Source: G963676795 sp963677215
GTDB taxonomy: Bacteria > Desulfobacterota > Desulfuromonadia > Desulfuromonadales > Geopsychrobacteraceae
NCBI GenBank assembly: GCA_963677215.1
Contig: OY781919.1
Coordinates: forward strand, 1,612,001-1,676,000
Direction: 5' to 3'
DNA: 64,000 nt
The notes below the pieces were generated by a model, which saw only the letters and a list, made by a program, of their open reading frames with translations, searched no databases and was not told where the DNA came from. Each line of letters opens with the position of its first letter. The stretch's first letter is position 1. This document shows positions 1 to 8,018 of the stretch, piece by piece. Both the position numbers and the translations under genes were made by a program.

Positions 1-109
1 AGCTGTAAAACAGCCGGACTATAGCAAATCGCCGCCAATTGAAAAAGGATTTGCATAGGCAGCAGGAGCTTTTTTCGTTATTCTTTCCCCTTTGATTCTT
101 ACGGGGAAG
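1..109. other. Leader of the window, upstream of miaA
   Basis: No complete gene is visible. One frame stays open from base 2 and stops at TAG around 56-58 (last residues EKGFA), so it could be the end of a plus-strand gene cut by the window edge. The piece is too short to identify. No clear promoter was found. Confidence 0.3.
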
Positions 110-1039
110 ATGATGGCGGCGAAAACGGACAGGCTGAAACTGATGGTAATTCTTGGCGCGACGGCGGGAGGCAAGACCAGCCTTGCCGTTGCCGCGGCGC
201 GCCTCTATGACGGTGAGATCATCTCCGCCGATTCCAGGCAGGTCTACCGCGGCATGGACCTGGGGACCGGCAAGGACCTGCACGAATACGGCGATGTTCC
301 CTATCACCTGATCGATATCATCGAGGCCGGCGGCGAATATAATCTCTACCGTTTTCAGCAGGATGCTTACGCTGCCGCGAACGATATCCTGCAGCGCGGT
401 CATCTGCCGATTGTCTGTGGCGGCACAGCGATGTATCTCGATGCCGTGCTGCGCGGTTATCGCCTGGTCGAAGTGCCCGAGGATCTGCAGCTGCGAGCCG
501 AACTGGCCGGGAAAAGTGACGAGCAGTTGCGTCAACGCCTGCTCGGACTGAAGCCTCGGCAGCACAATCAGACCGACTTGCTTGACAGGGGCCGGCTGGT
601 ACGGGCTATAGAAATCGCCCTGGGTGAACAGCGGGCCGACAGGGCGCTCCCCCCCCTTCCCGAACTTGATACACTGGTCTTCGGCCTGCGCTGGGAGCGT
701 CCGGTGTTGCGCCAAAGGATCGCCCGGCGCCTGGATGAGCGTCTTGAGGCCGGCATGATCGATGAGGTCGCACAGTTGCACAGATCCGGAGTGGCTTGGG
801 AGCAGCTCGAGTTCTACGGTCTGGAATACCGGTTGATTGCCCAGCATCTGCAGGGCCAGCTCAGTCGCAACGAGATGGTTCAGAAGCTGTGTAGCGCGAT
901 CGGTAATTTTGTCAAACGTCAGGAAACCTTCTTTCGCAAGATGGAGAAACAGGGAGTGGTCATTTACTGGTTAGAAGGGGCGGGAGATCCCCTGGCAGAA
1001 TTGCGCCGGATCGCCGATCCTTGGCTGTGCAATGGATGA
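110..1039 (+). CDS. miaA: tRNA dimethylallyltransferase MiaA
   Basis: Transfers a dimethylallyl group from DMAPP to N6 of A37 in tRNAs reading UNN codons (cytoplasmic). The sequence opens with the P-loop GATAGGKT, followed by the family motifs ISADSRQVYRGMDLGTGK and YHLIDI, the CGGTAMYLDAV segment, and a C-terminal half with FGLRWERP and EFYGLEYR. At about 309 aa the length is normal. The frame opens at a TTG at 92, but ATG-ATG at 110/113 sits just after GGGGAAG and gives the normal N-terminus, so 110 (or 113) is preferred. It overlaps the next gene by 8 bp, suggesting a shared transcript. Confidence 0.95.
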   Translation: MMAAKTDRLKLMVILGATAGGKTSLAVAAARLYDGEIISADSRQVYRGMDLGTGKDLHEYGDVPYHLIDIIEAGGEYNLYRFQQDAYAAANDILQRGHLPIVCGGTAMYLDAVLRGYRLVEVPEDLQLRAELAGKSDEQLRQRLLGLKPRQHNQTDLLDRGRLVRAIEIALGEQRADRALPPLPELDTLVFGLRWERPVLRQRIARRLDERLEAGMIDEVAQLHRSGVAWEQLEFYGLEYRLIAQHLQGQLSRNEMVQKLCSAIGNFVKRQETFFRKMEKQGVVIYWLEGAGDPLAELRRIADPWLCNG

Positions 1040-2282
1040 ACGTATCCTGAAGAAATACTCTGTGAGCAGGGCTGTGCAGGGGGAGTGGTCGCTTGAGGGG
1101 AGCTGTGACGGTTGTTATACGTCTGTTGTTGTCATCCCGGCATTGGCTGAATCTGTATCTCTAAAAAAGTGTCTTGAAAGCCTGACCCTGGCTGAAGCTG
1201 ATAAAGAAGAGCATGTTCTGGTTGTCGTTGTTGTCAATAATCGACGGTCTGCAACGGTCTGTCAGGTTGAAGATAACGGTCAGACTCTCGACTGGTTGCG
1301 TCACTGGAGTCATCCTGGCCTGTCCCTCGCCTGGGTCGATGCCAGTTCTGCCGGGTACGAGATCGATGACAGTGAAGGTGTCGGTCTGGCGCGTAAGATC
1401 GGCTTCGATCTGGCTCTGGCTCTTCTCGATTGGAGTCACGAACCGCTTTTTTTTTCCCTCGATGCCGATACTCTGGTCGATAGCTGTTATTTCAGGGCCG
1501 TGCGAGGCCACTTTCGTCGTGCCGGACAGGGAGCGGCAGTTATTCCGTTTCGCCACCAGTCCGGCGTAACCCCGGAGCAAGAAGCGGCGATCCGTCATTA
1601 CGAGTTATACCTGAGAAGTTTTCTGTTCGGTCTCGCTCGGGCTGGTTCGCCATATGCCTATCATACGCTCGGTAGCGCGTTCGCCTGTCGGGCCGGGGAT
1701 TATGTCCGGGCCGGTGGGATGAACCGCCGTCAGGCCGGTGAAGATTTCTATTTCCTTCAGCAGCTGGCTAAAACAGCAGGGGTTGTGATGCTGAACGGCA
1801 CGGTCGTGTCTCCTTCCCCCCGCTTCTCTGGGCGGGTTCCCTTTGGCACCGGGCAGGCGACCCTGGCTCGCAGCGAAAACAGGACCGTCTATCGTTTTGT
1901 TTCCGCTGCAGGGTTTGAGCGTCTGGAGGTCATGTTGAAGTGCGTGGCCGAGAACAGTAAATCGCCCCATTTATTAACGGATATCTGCACGTTAGACAAG
2001 GCTGTCGCAAGATACCTGGCCGACCTTGGGTTTGAATCTGTCTGGCAACGCATCTGTCGCAATCATGTGAGAACTGAGCAGCGTAGCAGTGCCTTCCATC
2101 AGTGGTTTGATGCGCTGAAGACCCGTCAGTTTCTCACCCGCTTTGACCCGGTGCGCGTTGATGAGAACGGGCTTGTCACGGAATTGCTGCAATGGGGCGG
2201 ATATCCCGGTTATGATGAGCCTGACAGGCAGTTGTGTCTGCTGGAAGAATTGCAGAACTGTGGCAGGCTCCAGGCTGGTTGA
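1032..2282 (+). CDS. Glycosyltransferase family 2-like protein
   Basis: A 416-residue protein with a GT-A type N-terminal half: a beta strand SVVVIPALAES, a second strand VLVVVVVNN, and the metal/nucleotide-sugar motif FSLDADTLVD near residue 145. A later GEDFYFLQQLAK resembles the ED acceptor motif of GT2 enzymes. No membrane segment was seen, so it is probably cytosolic. The start ATG lies inside the end of miaA (8 bp overlap), so the two are likely translationally coupled. Sugar donor and acceptor cannot be read from the sequence. Family placement is fairly safe; the specific role is unknown. Confidence 0.75.
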   Translation: MDERILKKYSVSRAVQGEWSLEGSCDGCYTSVVVIPALAESVSLKKCLESLTLAEADKEEHVLVVVVVNNRRSATVCQVEDNGQTLDWLRHWSHPGLSLAWVDASSAGYEIDDSEGVGLARKIGFDLALALLDWSHEPLFFSLDADTLVDSCYFRAVRGHFRRAGQGAAVIPFRHQSGVTPEQEAAIRHYELYLRSFLFGLARAGSPYAYHTLGSAFACRAGDYVRAGGMNRRQAGEDFYFLQQLAKTAGVVMLNGTVVSPSPRFSGRVPFGTGQATLARSENRTVYRFVSAAGFERLEVMLKCVAENSKSPHLLTDICTLDKAVARYLADLGFESVWQRICRNHVRTEQRSSAFHQWFDALKTRQFLTRFDPVRVDENGLVTELLQWGGYPGYDEPDRQLCLLEELQNCGRLQAG

Positions 2283-2417
2283 CATCGCGAAACTCTGGAG
2301 GGCCAGGCGAAAGTTTTCAGGTTGGAAGCGATCGATTTTGTTGTGGCTAGAAAATCAAGGGGGAGTGCGGAGGCGTACAGCGGTACGCCGCACAAACAGA
2401 CCCGCAGATTGTCACTG

Positions 2418-2606
2418 TCACAGTGGAAAAGGACCGTTTCCGGATGAAAACCTGGTTAGTGGGGTATGATGGAAAAACCGTTCGTATCGATCTGCCAGTC
2501 GGTAAATGCCGCAGCATAGATCACCCTGCTTGGAGCAGGCTGTGATCAGGATCAGGGAGGACAGAACGACTGAAAAGCTGAGTAAGTGGAGACTTTTCAA
2601 CATCAT
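2418..2606 (-). CDS. Possible small lipoprotein
   Basis: From tandem ATG codons at 2606/2603 the frame encodes about 62 residues: a short basic start (MMLKS), a hydrophobic stretch, and LITAC, which fits a lipobox with the lipidated Cys around residue 22. GGAAGG lies about 5 bases upstream of the ATG, a good ribosome binding site. The mature part (starting CSKQGDLCCG) matches no family I know and lacks a recognisable domain. It begins immediately after the glt operon terminator on the same strand, so expression would need read-through or its own promoter. Kept as a low-confidence gene because signal peptide and RBS agree. Confidence 0.35.
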   Translation of the reverse strand: MMLKSLHLLSFSVVLSSLILITACSKQGDLCCGIYRLADRYERFFHHTPLTRFSSGNGPFPL

Positions 2607-2621
2607 ATTCCTTCCGAAAAA

Positions 2622-2654
2622 AGAAAAGGTCGCCAAATGATGGCGACCTTTTCT
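2622..2654 (-). terminator. Intrinsic terminator of the glt operon
   Basis: A 14-bp perfect stem (AGAAAAGGTCGCCA paired with its complement, loop AATGA) lies 24 bp after the last glt stop codon. On the minus strand it is followed by a T-rich run, as expected of a rho-independent terminator. Confidence 0.85.
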
Positions 2655-2677
2655 GATTTAAGTCAAGAGGTTCTGGA

Positions 2678-4996
2678 TCAGATCACCTGCTCCATGCCCC
2701 AGATTCCGCACGGGCAGAGGCCGGAGCAGATTCCGCAGCCGATACAGTATTCGGCGTCGGAGACATATTCGAAGCTACCGTCCTCTTTTAGGACGCGACG
2801 GATGGCGCCTTCCGGGCAGGCTTCGAGACACATCTCACAGTCACGGCAGGTGCCGCAGGAGAGACAGCGGTTGGTCTCCTGATTGACATCAGCTTTGAAA
2901 CGTCCGCGGTTCTGCGGGCGGAACAGTTCCTTGCTCAGGCATTCCTGGGAGATCATCGGCGGCTTGACCTTGGCAACTGGTGAGTTGCCGGCCAGATAGC
3001 TGTCGATATACTCAGCGGCTTCACGGCCATGGCCAATAGCGTGAGTGAGCAGTCCAGGTTTGATGGTGTCGCCGATGGCAAACACACCAGGTGCCTTGAC
3101 CAGCTGGCCACAGGAATCGACGTTGGCCATGCCGCGATCGTCTAGCCATTGGCGTGGAATATAGCTCAAGTCAGGACGCTCACCGATGGCAATGATGATG
3201 GTGTCGGCTTCGATCAGACGACCGTCCTTGGTATGCAGGCCTTTTTCATCGACCTTGTCGGTGAAAACCGGCCATTCGATACGCCCACCAAGTTTCTCGA
3301 AGTGCCCGATCTCTTTTTTAAAAGCGGCAGGGCGCTGAATATCGACGGCGGTTACCTGCTTGGCTCCCATGGCGTAGGCGCCGAGGCAGACGTCCATGCC
3401 AGCGTTACCGGCGCCGATGACCACGACTTTTTCGCCGACGGTCGGATTCTCACCGTTATTGACGCTTTTCAGGAATTCCAGCCCTTTGACCAGTCGCTCA
3501 TGCCCCGGAAACGGGATGACGACCGGGTTGTGGGCACCCGAGGCAATGACAATGGCATCAAAGTCTTTTTGCAAGGTTGCAAACATGTCACTGTCAATGG
3601 ACTGGTTAGTAACGATTTCAACACCCAGGTCTTTGACGCGCTGAATCTCTGCCGAGAGGGTGTCCGCCGGCAGACGGTCGGTCGGAATAACCTGACGCAG
3701 CTTGCCGCCGACTTCCTTGTCTGCCTCGAAGACGGTCGCAGCGTGGCCGAGCAGGCGCAGTTGCCAGGCCGCTGAAAGACCTCCCGGACCACCACCGATC
3801 ACTGCAACTCTCTTGCCGGTTGAGGCTTTCGGTTCGGGAGATTTGGCTTCAGTGGACAGTTTGCCAAGTTCCGGCATGGCCACCGAATGATCGATGAACT
3901 GACGGGTACAGGAATCCATGCAGGGGTTTGGACAGACCTCGCCACAAACACTGCCCGGGAACGGCGAGTAGTTGAGGACCAGTTCGATCGCTTCCTTGTG
4001 CTGCCCTTTTCTGAGCAGGTTGATGCGGTCCTGGGTCGGAATCGACGACGGACAGGATGCCTCGCAGGGCGCGCAGAAGGCTTTGTTCCGCCAGTGTGGT
4101 ATCTTCAGGCGATTATCGCCGGTGTTGACCAGTCCGGCGGTGAAGTCGTAGTCATCCACGATCAGGTCGCCGAAAATGCCGCCGTCGCCGACCCATTTAT
4201 TGAGGCGGAACTCACGCATGCTGATGCGGGTCGACTTGCTCAGCTGGCGTTCCTCGTAGGTTTTGGCCGTGATCTTCTTCCACTTGCTGAAGTCGCACAG
4301 GGTGTCCAGGTGCTGATTCCTGTCAACTTTGGCAAGAAATTCAGGGAGTCCGGCTTGCAAATAAGCGATATCGGCCTCGTCCAGGTCGAGCAACAGGACT
4401 TCGCCTGGCAGGTTTTTGACCGTACCGCGGATGTAGATGGTGCCGCCGACCATTCCCATGCAGCTGCGGTCACCGAGAATCGATTCCATATCTTCACAGC
4501 CGATGCCGCAGATGACCGCGGTACCGCCCCCCATGAATTCGAAGGAGAAGGAGCCGGTGTTCTTCAGGACCCAGAGTTCCGGGGCGGAAAATGCTGGATC
4601 GTGCTTCATAAGCGAGCCGGAGCGGGTACCGACGCGACCAGCGACGTAGATTTTGCCGCTCGCTGCACAGTGGGCAGTGGTGTCGCCGCTGTCCCCCTTG
4701 ATGATCAGTTCGGCGCCGGCGTTGAGCCAGCCGGCATCGGCCGGAGCCGGGCCGTCGACGATGATCTGGGTGCCTTCAAGGCCAAAGGAGCCGACCCGCT
4801 GCCCCGGGTTCTTGACCCGGAACTTGAGTGGTTGGCCGTCTTCGCGCCAGAGCGGTCCGCCGATATCGTGATGTCCGGAAGAGAGAACCTCAAATTCGCT
4901 CTCCCCCTGTTCCAGCGCGGAATAGATCTGCATCAGCAGATCCTGGGTCGAGATCCGCTGGTTATTTTCGTCAAAGCCTTGAATTTGAGCTGCCAT
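2678..4996 (-). CDS. Glutamate synthase, fused GXGXG domain and NADPH/FAD oxidoreductase subunit
   Basis: A 772-residue fusion. Residues ~1-250 form the repeated-glycine beta-helix domain that ends classical GOGAT large subunits (GAELIIKGDSGD, GKIYVAGRVG). Residues ~300-370 carry the GltD-type FeS region (CAPCEASCPSSIP, CGEVCPNPC). Residues ~395-690 are the FAD/NADPH part (VAVIGGGPGGLSAAW; VVVIGAGNAGMDV). The C-terminus has two ferredoxin-like clusters (CGTCRDCEMCLEACP; CIGCGICSGLCPCG). It would feed NADPH electrons to the FMN subunit encoded just upstream. AAGGAGG precedes the ATG at good spacing. It is the last of three tightly packed glt genes. The GXGXG domain moved onto the small subunit is typical of the archaeal-type split enzyme. 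Confidence 0.9.
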   Translation of the reverse strand: MAAQIQGFDENNQRISTQDLLMQIYSALEQGESEFEVLSSGHHDIGGPLWREDGQPLKFRVKNPGQRVGSFGLEGTQIIVDGPAPADAGWLNAGAELIIKGDSGDTTAHCAASGKIYVAGRVGTRSGSLMKHDPAFSAPELWVLKNTGSFSFEFMGGGTAVICGIGCEDMESILGDRSCMGMVGGTIYIRGTVKNLPGEVLLLDLDEADIAYLQAGLPEFLAKVDRNQHLDTLCDFSKWKKITAKTYEERQLSKSTRISMREFRLNKWVGDGGIFGDLIVDDYDFTAGLVNTGDNRLKIPHWRNKAFCAPCEASCPSSIPTQDRINLLRKGQHKEAIELVLNYSPFPGSVCGEVCPNPCMDSCTRQFIDHSVAMPELGKLSTEAKSPEPKASTGKRVAVIGGGPGGLSAAWQLRLLGHAATVFEADKEVGGKLRQVIPTDRLPADTLSAEIQRVKDLGVEIVTNQSIDSDMFATLQKDFDAIVIASGAHNPVVIPFPGHERLVKGLEFLKSVNNGENPTVGEKVVVIGAGNAGMDVCLGAYAMGAKQVTAVDIQRPAAFKKEIGHFEKLGGRIEWPVFTDKVDEKGLHTKDGRLIEADTIIIAIGERPDLSYIPRQWLDDRGMANVDSCGQLVKAPGVFAIGDTIKPGLLTHAIGHGREAAEYIDSYLAGNSPVAKVKPPMISQECLSKELFRPQNRGRFKADVNQETNRCLSCGTCRDCEMCLEACPEGAIRRVLKEDGSFEYVSDAEYCIGCGICSGLCPCGIWGMEQVI

Positions 4997-5008
4997 GTTC
5001 AGGCCTCC

Positions 5009-6652
5009 TTAACATACATGTTGAATCTGCAGACGGTCGGCGACAGCTTTGTCCATGGAGACCAAAGCGTCGGCGCGGCCGATTGGCAGAGATGAGTTGC
5101 CGATCGGAGCCATCAGTTTCTTGAGCTCCGTGTCCATCGCCAGGAAGTAGTTGACGATGTTCTGGGCGACCTTGTCCGGGTCGAGGCGCTGGGCCAGCTG
5201 TGGGATCTGGGTCGTGATCCCTGCCGGGCACAGGCCGGTGTTGCAGGCGTTGCAGCGGCCAAGGTCGTTGCCGATACAGCCGGCCATCTGCAGGATCAGC
5301 TTGCCGGTGAAGACGCCGTTGGCGCCGAGGCACATCATTTTAAAGGCGTCCGCGGCCAGGTCGCCGGTCTTGCCCAGGCCGCCTGCGGCCCACAGGGGGA
5401 TCTGTCCCTGGCGTCCCTGGGTGACGGCAGCCAGGTAGCAGTCGCGCAGCTTGCTGACGATCGGGTGGCCGGTGTGGTCGAGACTGACTTCGTGGGCCGC
5501 ACCGGTGCCGCCGTCGATTCCGTCGAGGAAGAAGCCGCCGACGATATCGTAAGGATCGCGCACCAGGTTGTTGAAGACGCTGACGCTGGTCGCCGAGGCC
5601 GCGACCTTGATGGCAACCGGCACGCGGAATTTGAATGCCGCGTTGAACGACAGAAACATTTTCTGAACGCTCTCTTCGATGGAGTAGAGCCCCTGATGGT
5701 TCGGCGGGCTGAGCAGGTCGGCCTTGGGAACGCCACGGATCGCCTGGATGTGCTCGGCAACCTTGGCCGCCATCAGCAGACCACCGTCGCCTGGCTTGGC
5801 GCCCTGGCCGATCTTGATCAGGATGCCGGCCGGATCTTCGATCATCTCCGGCATGGCGTTGACGATCCGGTTCCAGCCAAAGTGGCCAGACGCAATCTGC
5901 AGGATCATGTACTTCAGGTATTTGGAGGTCAGCAGGCGTTTGGGAACACCGCCCTCACCAGAGCACATACGCACCGGCAGGCCGCATTCCTCGTTGAGGT
6001 AGGCGACCGCCATGGCTACCCCTTCCCACATCCGCCAGGAGAGGGCACCGATCGACATGTCGCCGATGATGACCGGATAGATCCAGTTGACCGGCGGGGT
6101 ACGGTCTTCGGTTTTCAGCTGCCCGTTTTCAAGTGCCGAAAATGGCAGTCCCTTGGGGGGAAGAATGCGACCGAACGGAGCGAGCAGATCGAAGGTGTGG
6201 CGCTGGGCGTCGAGACTCGGGTCGGTCATCTGCGAGATACGCCCGACGCGGATCGCGTCAAGGGTCCGGCTGGTGTTCTCGAGATTTTTGCGGCCACCAC
6301 GTTTGATCGAGTCCCCTGCCAGGCAGCGGGTGACAATGGGGTGACGAGTGTCAGGGTTGCGAACTGGTTTTATTGCGTCGTTCGGACAGACCCTTTCGCA
6401 CATACCACAGCCACGGCAGTAATCGCGGATCGAGTTGACCTGGCGGATGACCGGCACAGCTGAAAAGCGGCTCTTCGGTTCTGGAATATCCCCTTCGGAG
6501 AAGACCGTGCGACGTCGTTCGACCTTGACCTTGATCGCTTTGAATGAGCAGGCTGCGACGCAGGAGCCGCACATGGTGCAGCGGCTGGCGTTATAGTCGA
6601 TCTTCCAGGGGAGATCGTTTACGGTAACGTCATTGAGTTTTACTGTTTCCAT
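5009..6652 (-). CDS. Glutamate synthase, FMN-binding (central) subunit with ferredoxin domain
   Basis: A 547-residue protein matching the FMN/glutamate-synthesising domain of GOGAT. The N-terminus carries two 4Fe-4S ferredoxin motifs (CTMCGSCVAACSFKA and CRGCGMCERVCP), an addition seen in archaeal-type enzymes. The TIM-barrel part shows GEGGVPKRLLTSKY, IKIGQGAKPGDGG, the FMN-binding FLDGIDGGTGAAHE, and GRCNACNTGLCPAGI. It converts 2-oxoglutarate plus ammonia to glutamate using electrons from the oxidoreductase subunit. GGAGG lies 8 bp before the ATG, inside the end of the upstream glutaminase gene (13 bp overlap), so translation of the trio is probably coupled. Confidence 0.92.
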   Translation of the reverse strand: METVKLNDVTVNDLPWKIDYNASRCTMCGSCVAACSFKAIKVKVERRRTVFSEGDIPEPKSRFSAVPVIRQVNSIRDYCRGCGMCERVCPNDAIKPVRNPDTRHPIVTRCLAGDSIKRGGRKNLENTSRTLDAIRVGRISQMTDPSLDAQRHTFDLLAPFGRILPPKGLPFSALENGQLKTEDRTPPVNWIYPVIIGDMSIGALSWRMWEGVAMAVAYLNEECGLPVRMCSGEGGVPKRLLTSKYLKYMILQIASGHFGWNRIVNAMPEMIEDPAGILIKIGQGAKPGDGGLLMAAKVAEHIQAIRGVPKADLLSPPNHQGLYSIEESVQKMFLSFNAAFKFRVPVAIKVAASATSVSVFNNLVRDPYDIVGGFFLDGIDGGTGAAHEVSLDHTGHPIVSKLRDCYLAAVTQGRQGQIPLWAAGGLGKTGDLAADAFKMMCLGANGVFTGKLILQMAGCIGNDLGRCNACNTGLCPAGITTQIPQLAQRLDPDKVAQNIVNYFLAMDTELKKLMAPIGNSSLPIGRADALVSMDKAVADRLQIQHVC

Positions 6653-7746
6653 CTTATTACCTCCAGTTCGTCGGTGATGACGACTGTTTCCCGTTCATGT
6701 GGGTAGATATCCTGCTCCCAGTCACGGTTGGGCAGAACTTCGTTAATGCCGCAGACTTCCGACGTGATGGCGACGGTTTCGGCGTCACGGCCGATGACGA
6801 CGGGGCGCAGTTTCTTGGCATCGCAGCAGGTGAACAGGGTGTTATCGGGCAGCATGCCGATGATGGTGTTCGGGCCGTTGATCTCCAGGTGTGTCAAGGA
6901 CTGACGGATCGCCAGCAGTTGCTCCTTGTTATCGCGTTTTTCGACCTCTTCGAACGGCAGCGGGGTAACAACCTGCTTGTAGTACTGCAGCGGCCAACCC
7001 AGCTCGCGGTGCACATAGTGCAGGGTGTAGAGAAAACACTGGGAATCGGATTCAAAGCCGATATAGCCGCGATGCAGCTTCTGCTGGAACTCCTTGTTCT
7101 TCATGTAGAAGGTGTTCTCACCGTTGGCCAGAGCAGTGTAGCCCTGCAGATGGAAGGGGTGGGCCGCATAGCGCACGATGTCGTAGTTGGTGTTCTGGCG
7201 GCACTGGGCGGTGATGACCTTGGCAGTGAAGCGATCGTCCTCTTTCCACAGGTTAAAGTAGGTGCCGATGTCGCGCGGATCACCGATTTCCTTGAGAGTG
7301 ATGACGTCGGGCCAGAATGAGTAGGCGAATCCCTCTTCATTCTCTTCCAGAGCAGCGCGCAGCTTCAGTCGGGTGTCGAGCAACAGTTCTTCCTTGTCTT
7401 TCTGTGGCGCGTTCTCATATACGCTTGGGTATGAGAATGTCTCGAAGACATAGTTCGGCATCGCATTGATGTCGAGACCTGGCTGCGGGTTGACCTCGGG
7501 GGACCACTGCATGACACGATGAAAACCGATCTCATGGAGAATATTCTCAGCAATCTTGATCCCCTTGTCGGTGCAGGCCATAGACAGGGTTGGCAGATGC
7601 TTATAGGGCTCAAAGATACCGCCGAGGTTTTGCATAACCATGGCGAATCCAGAGTTGTCATGCCCTTTTTGTTGCGACTGCATCAGGGTGAGCGCTTTGC
7701 TCGGATGCACGTAATTCAGGCTTTTAATCGCACCGATGCGACACAT
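6640..7746 (-). CDS. Glutamate synthase, glutaminase (class II amidotransferase) subunit
   Basis: The 368-residue N-terminal nucleophile (Ntn) amidotransferase domain of glutamate synthase as a stand-alone subunit. The chosen ATG at 7746 gives Met-Cys-Arg-Ile-Gly, so after Met removal Cys2 is the catalytic nucleophile; this decides against the longer frame from 7794. AGGAG precedes it by 8 bp. QQKGHDNSGFAM resembles the conserved substrate loop. It hydrolyses glutamine and channels ammonia to the FMN subunit. It is the first gene of the three-gene operon and lies ~85 bp downstream of a sigma-54-type promoter. Confidence 0.9.
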   Translation of the reverse strand: MCRIGAIKSLNYVHPSKALTLMQSQQKGHDNSGFAMVMQNLGGIFEPYKHLPTLSMACTDKGIKIAENILHEIGFHRVMQWSPEVNPQPGLDINAMPNYVFETFSYPSVYENAPQKDKEELLLDTRLKLRAALEENEEGFAYSFWPDVITLKEIGDPRDIGTYFNLWKEDDRFTAKVITAQCRQNTNYDIVRYAAHPFHLQGYTALANGENTFYMKNKEFQQKLHRGYIGFESDSQCFLYTLHYVHRELGWPLQYYKQVVTPLPFEEVEKRDNKEQLLAIRQSLTHLEINGPNTIIGMLPDNTLFTCCDAKKLRPVVIGRDAETVAITSEVCGINEVLPNRDWEQDIYPHERETVVITDELEVIRWKQ

Positions 7747-7841
7747 AAATCGACTCCTTGTTGCTGAAGTGATAATTCCAAACAGGTTATTCAAACAGGC
7801 AGTAATTATCGAAATTGCAGAATTAAAGCGGAAATGCTATC

Positions 7842-7857
7842 AGCAGGAACTGTGCCA
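7842..7857 (-). promoter_or_regulatory. Putative sigma-54 (RpoN) promoter of the glutamate synthase operon
   Basis: On the minus strand the sequence TGGCACAGTTCCTGCT matches the -24/-12 consensus TGGCACGNNNNTTGCW at 10 of 12 fixed positions, with the GG and GC dinucleotides exactly 10 bp apart. It points at the glutaminase subunit gene about 95 bp away. An imperfect palindrome CTGGCG...CGCCAG at 7908-7940 lies upstream, at a distance suitable for an activator site. Match seen directly; function inferred. Confidence 0.65.
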
Positions 7858-8018
7858 GCTTGGGGCCGGTGGGTGAATGTTGGGGATAAATCGCGGTTTA
7901 AAGCGGTCTGGCGCCGTCAGTCAGGACTGTGCGACGCCAGTTGCAGGGAATGTGATTGTTTTATCTGAGTAGATAACTACTCAAAGTGTTTAATTGGAAG
8001 ATGCTATCAGGAGTCGGC

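Larger units (their letters stand above)
2283..2677. other. Intergenic region between the glycosyltransferase and glt genes
   Basis: This 395 bp stretch holds the glt terminator hairpin (2622-2654), a possible minus-strand lipoprotein (2418-2606) and, on the plus strand, a 33-codon frame from ATG 2444 (begins MKTWLVGYDGK, ends near 2545) with no convincing ribosome binding site. Nothing else was recognised. Confidence 0.4.
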
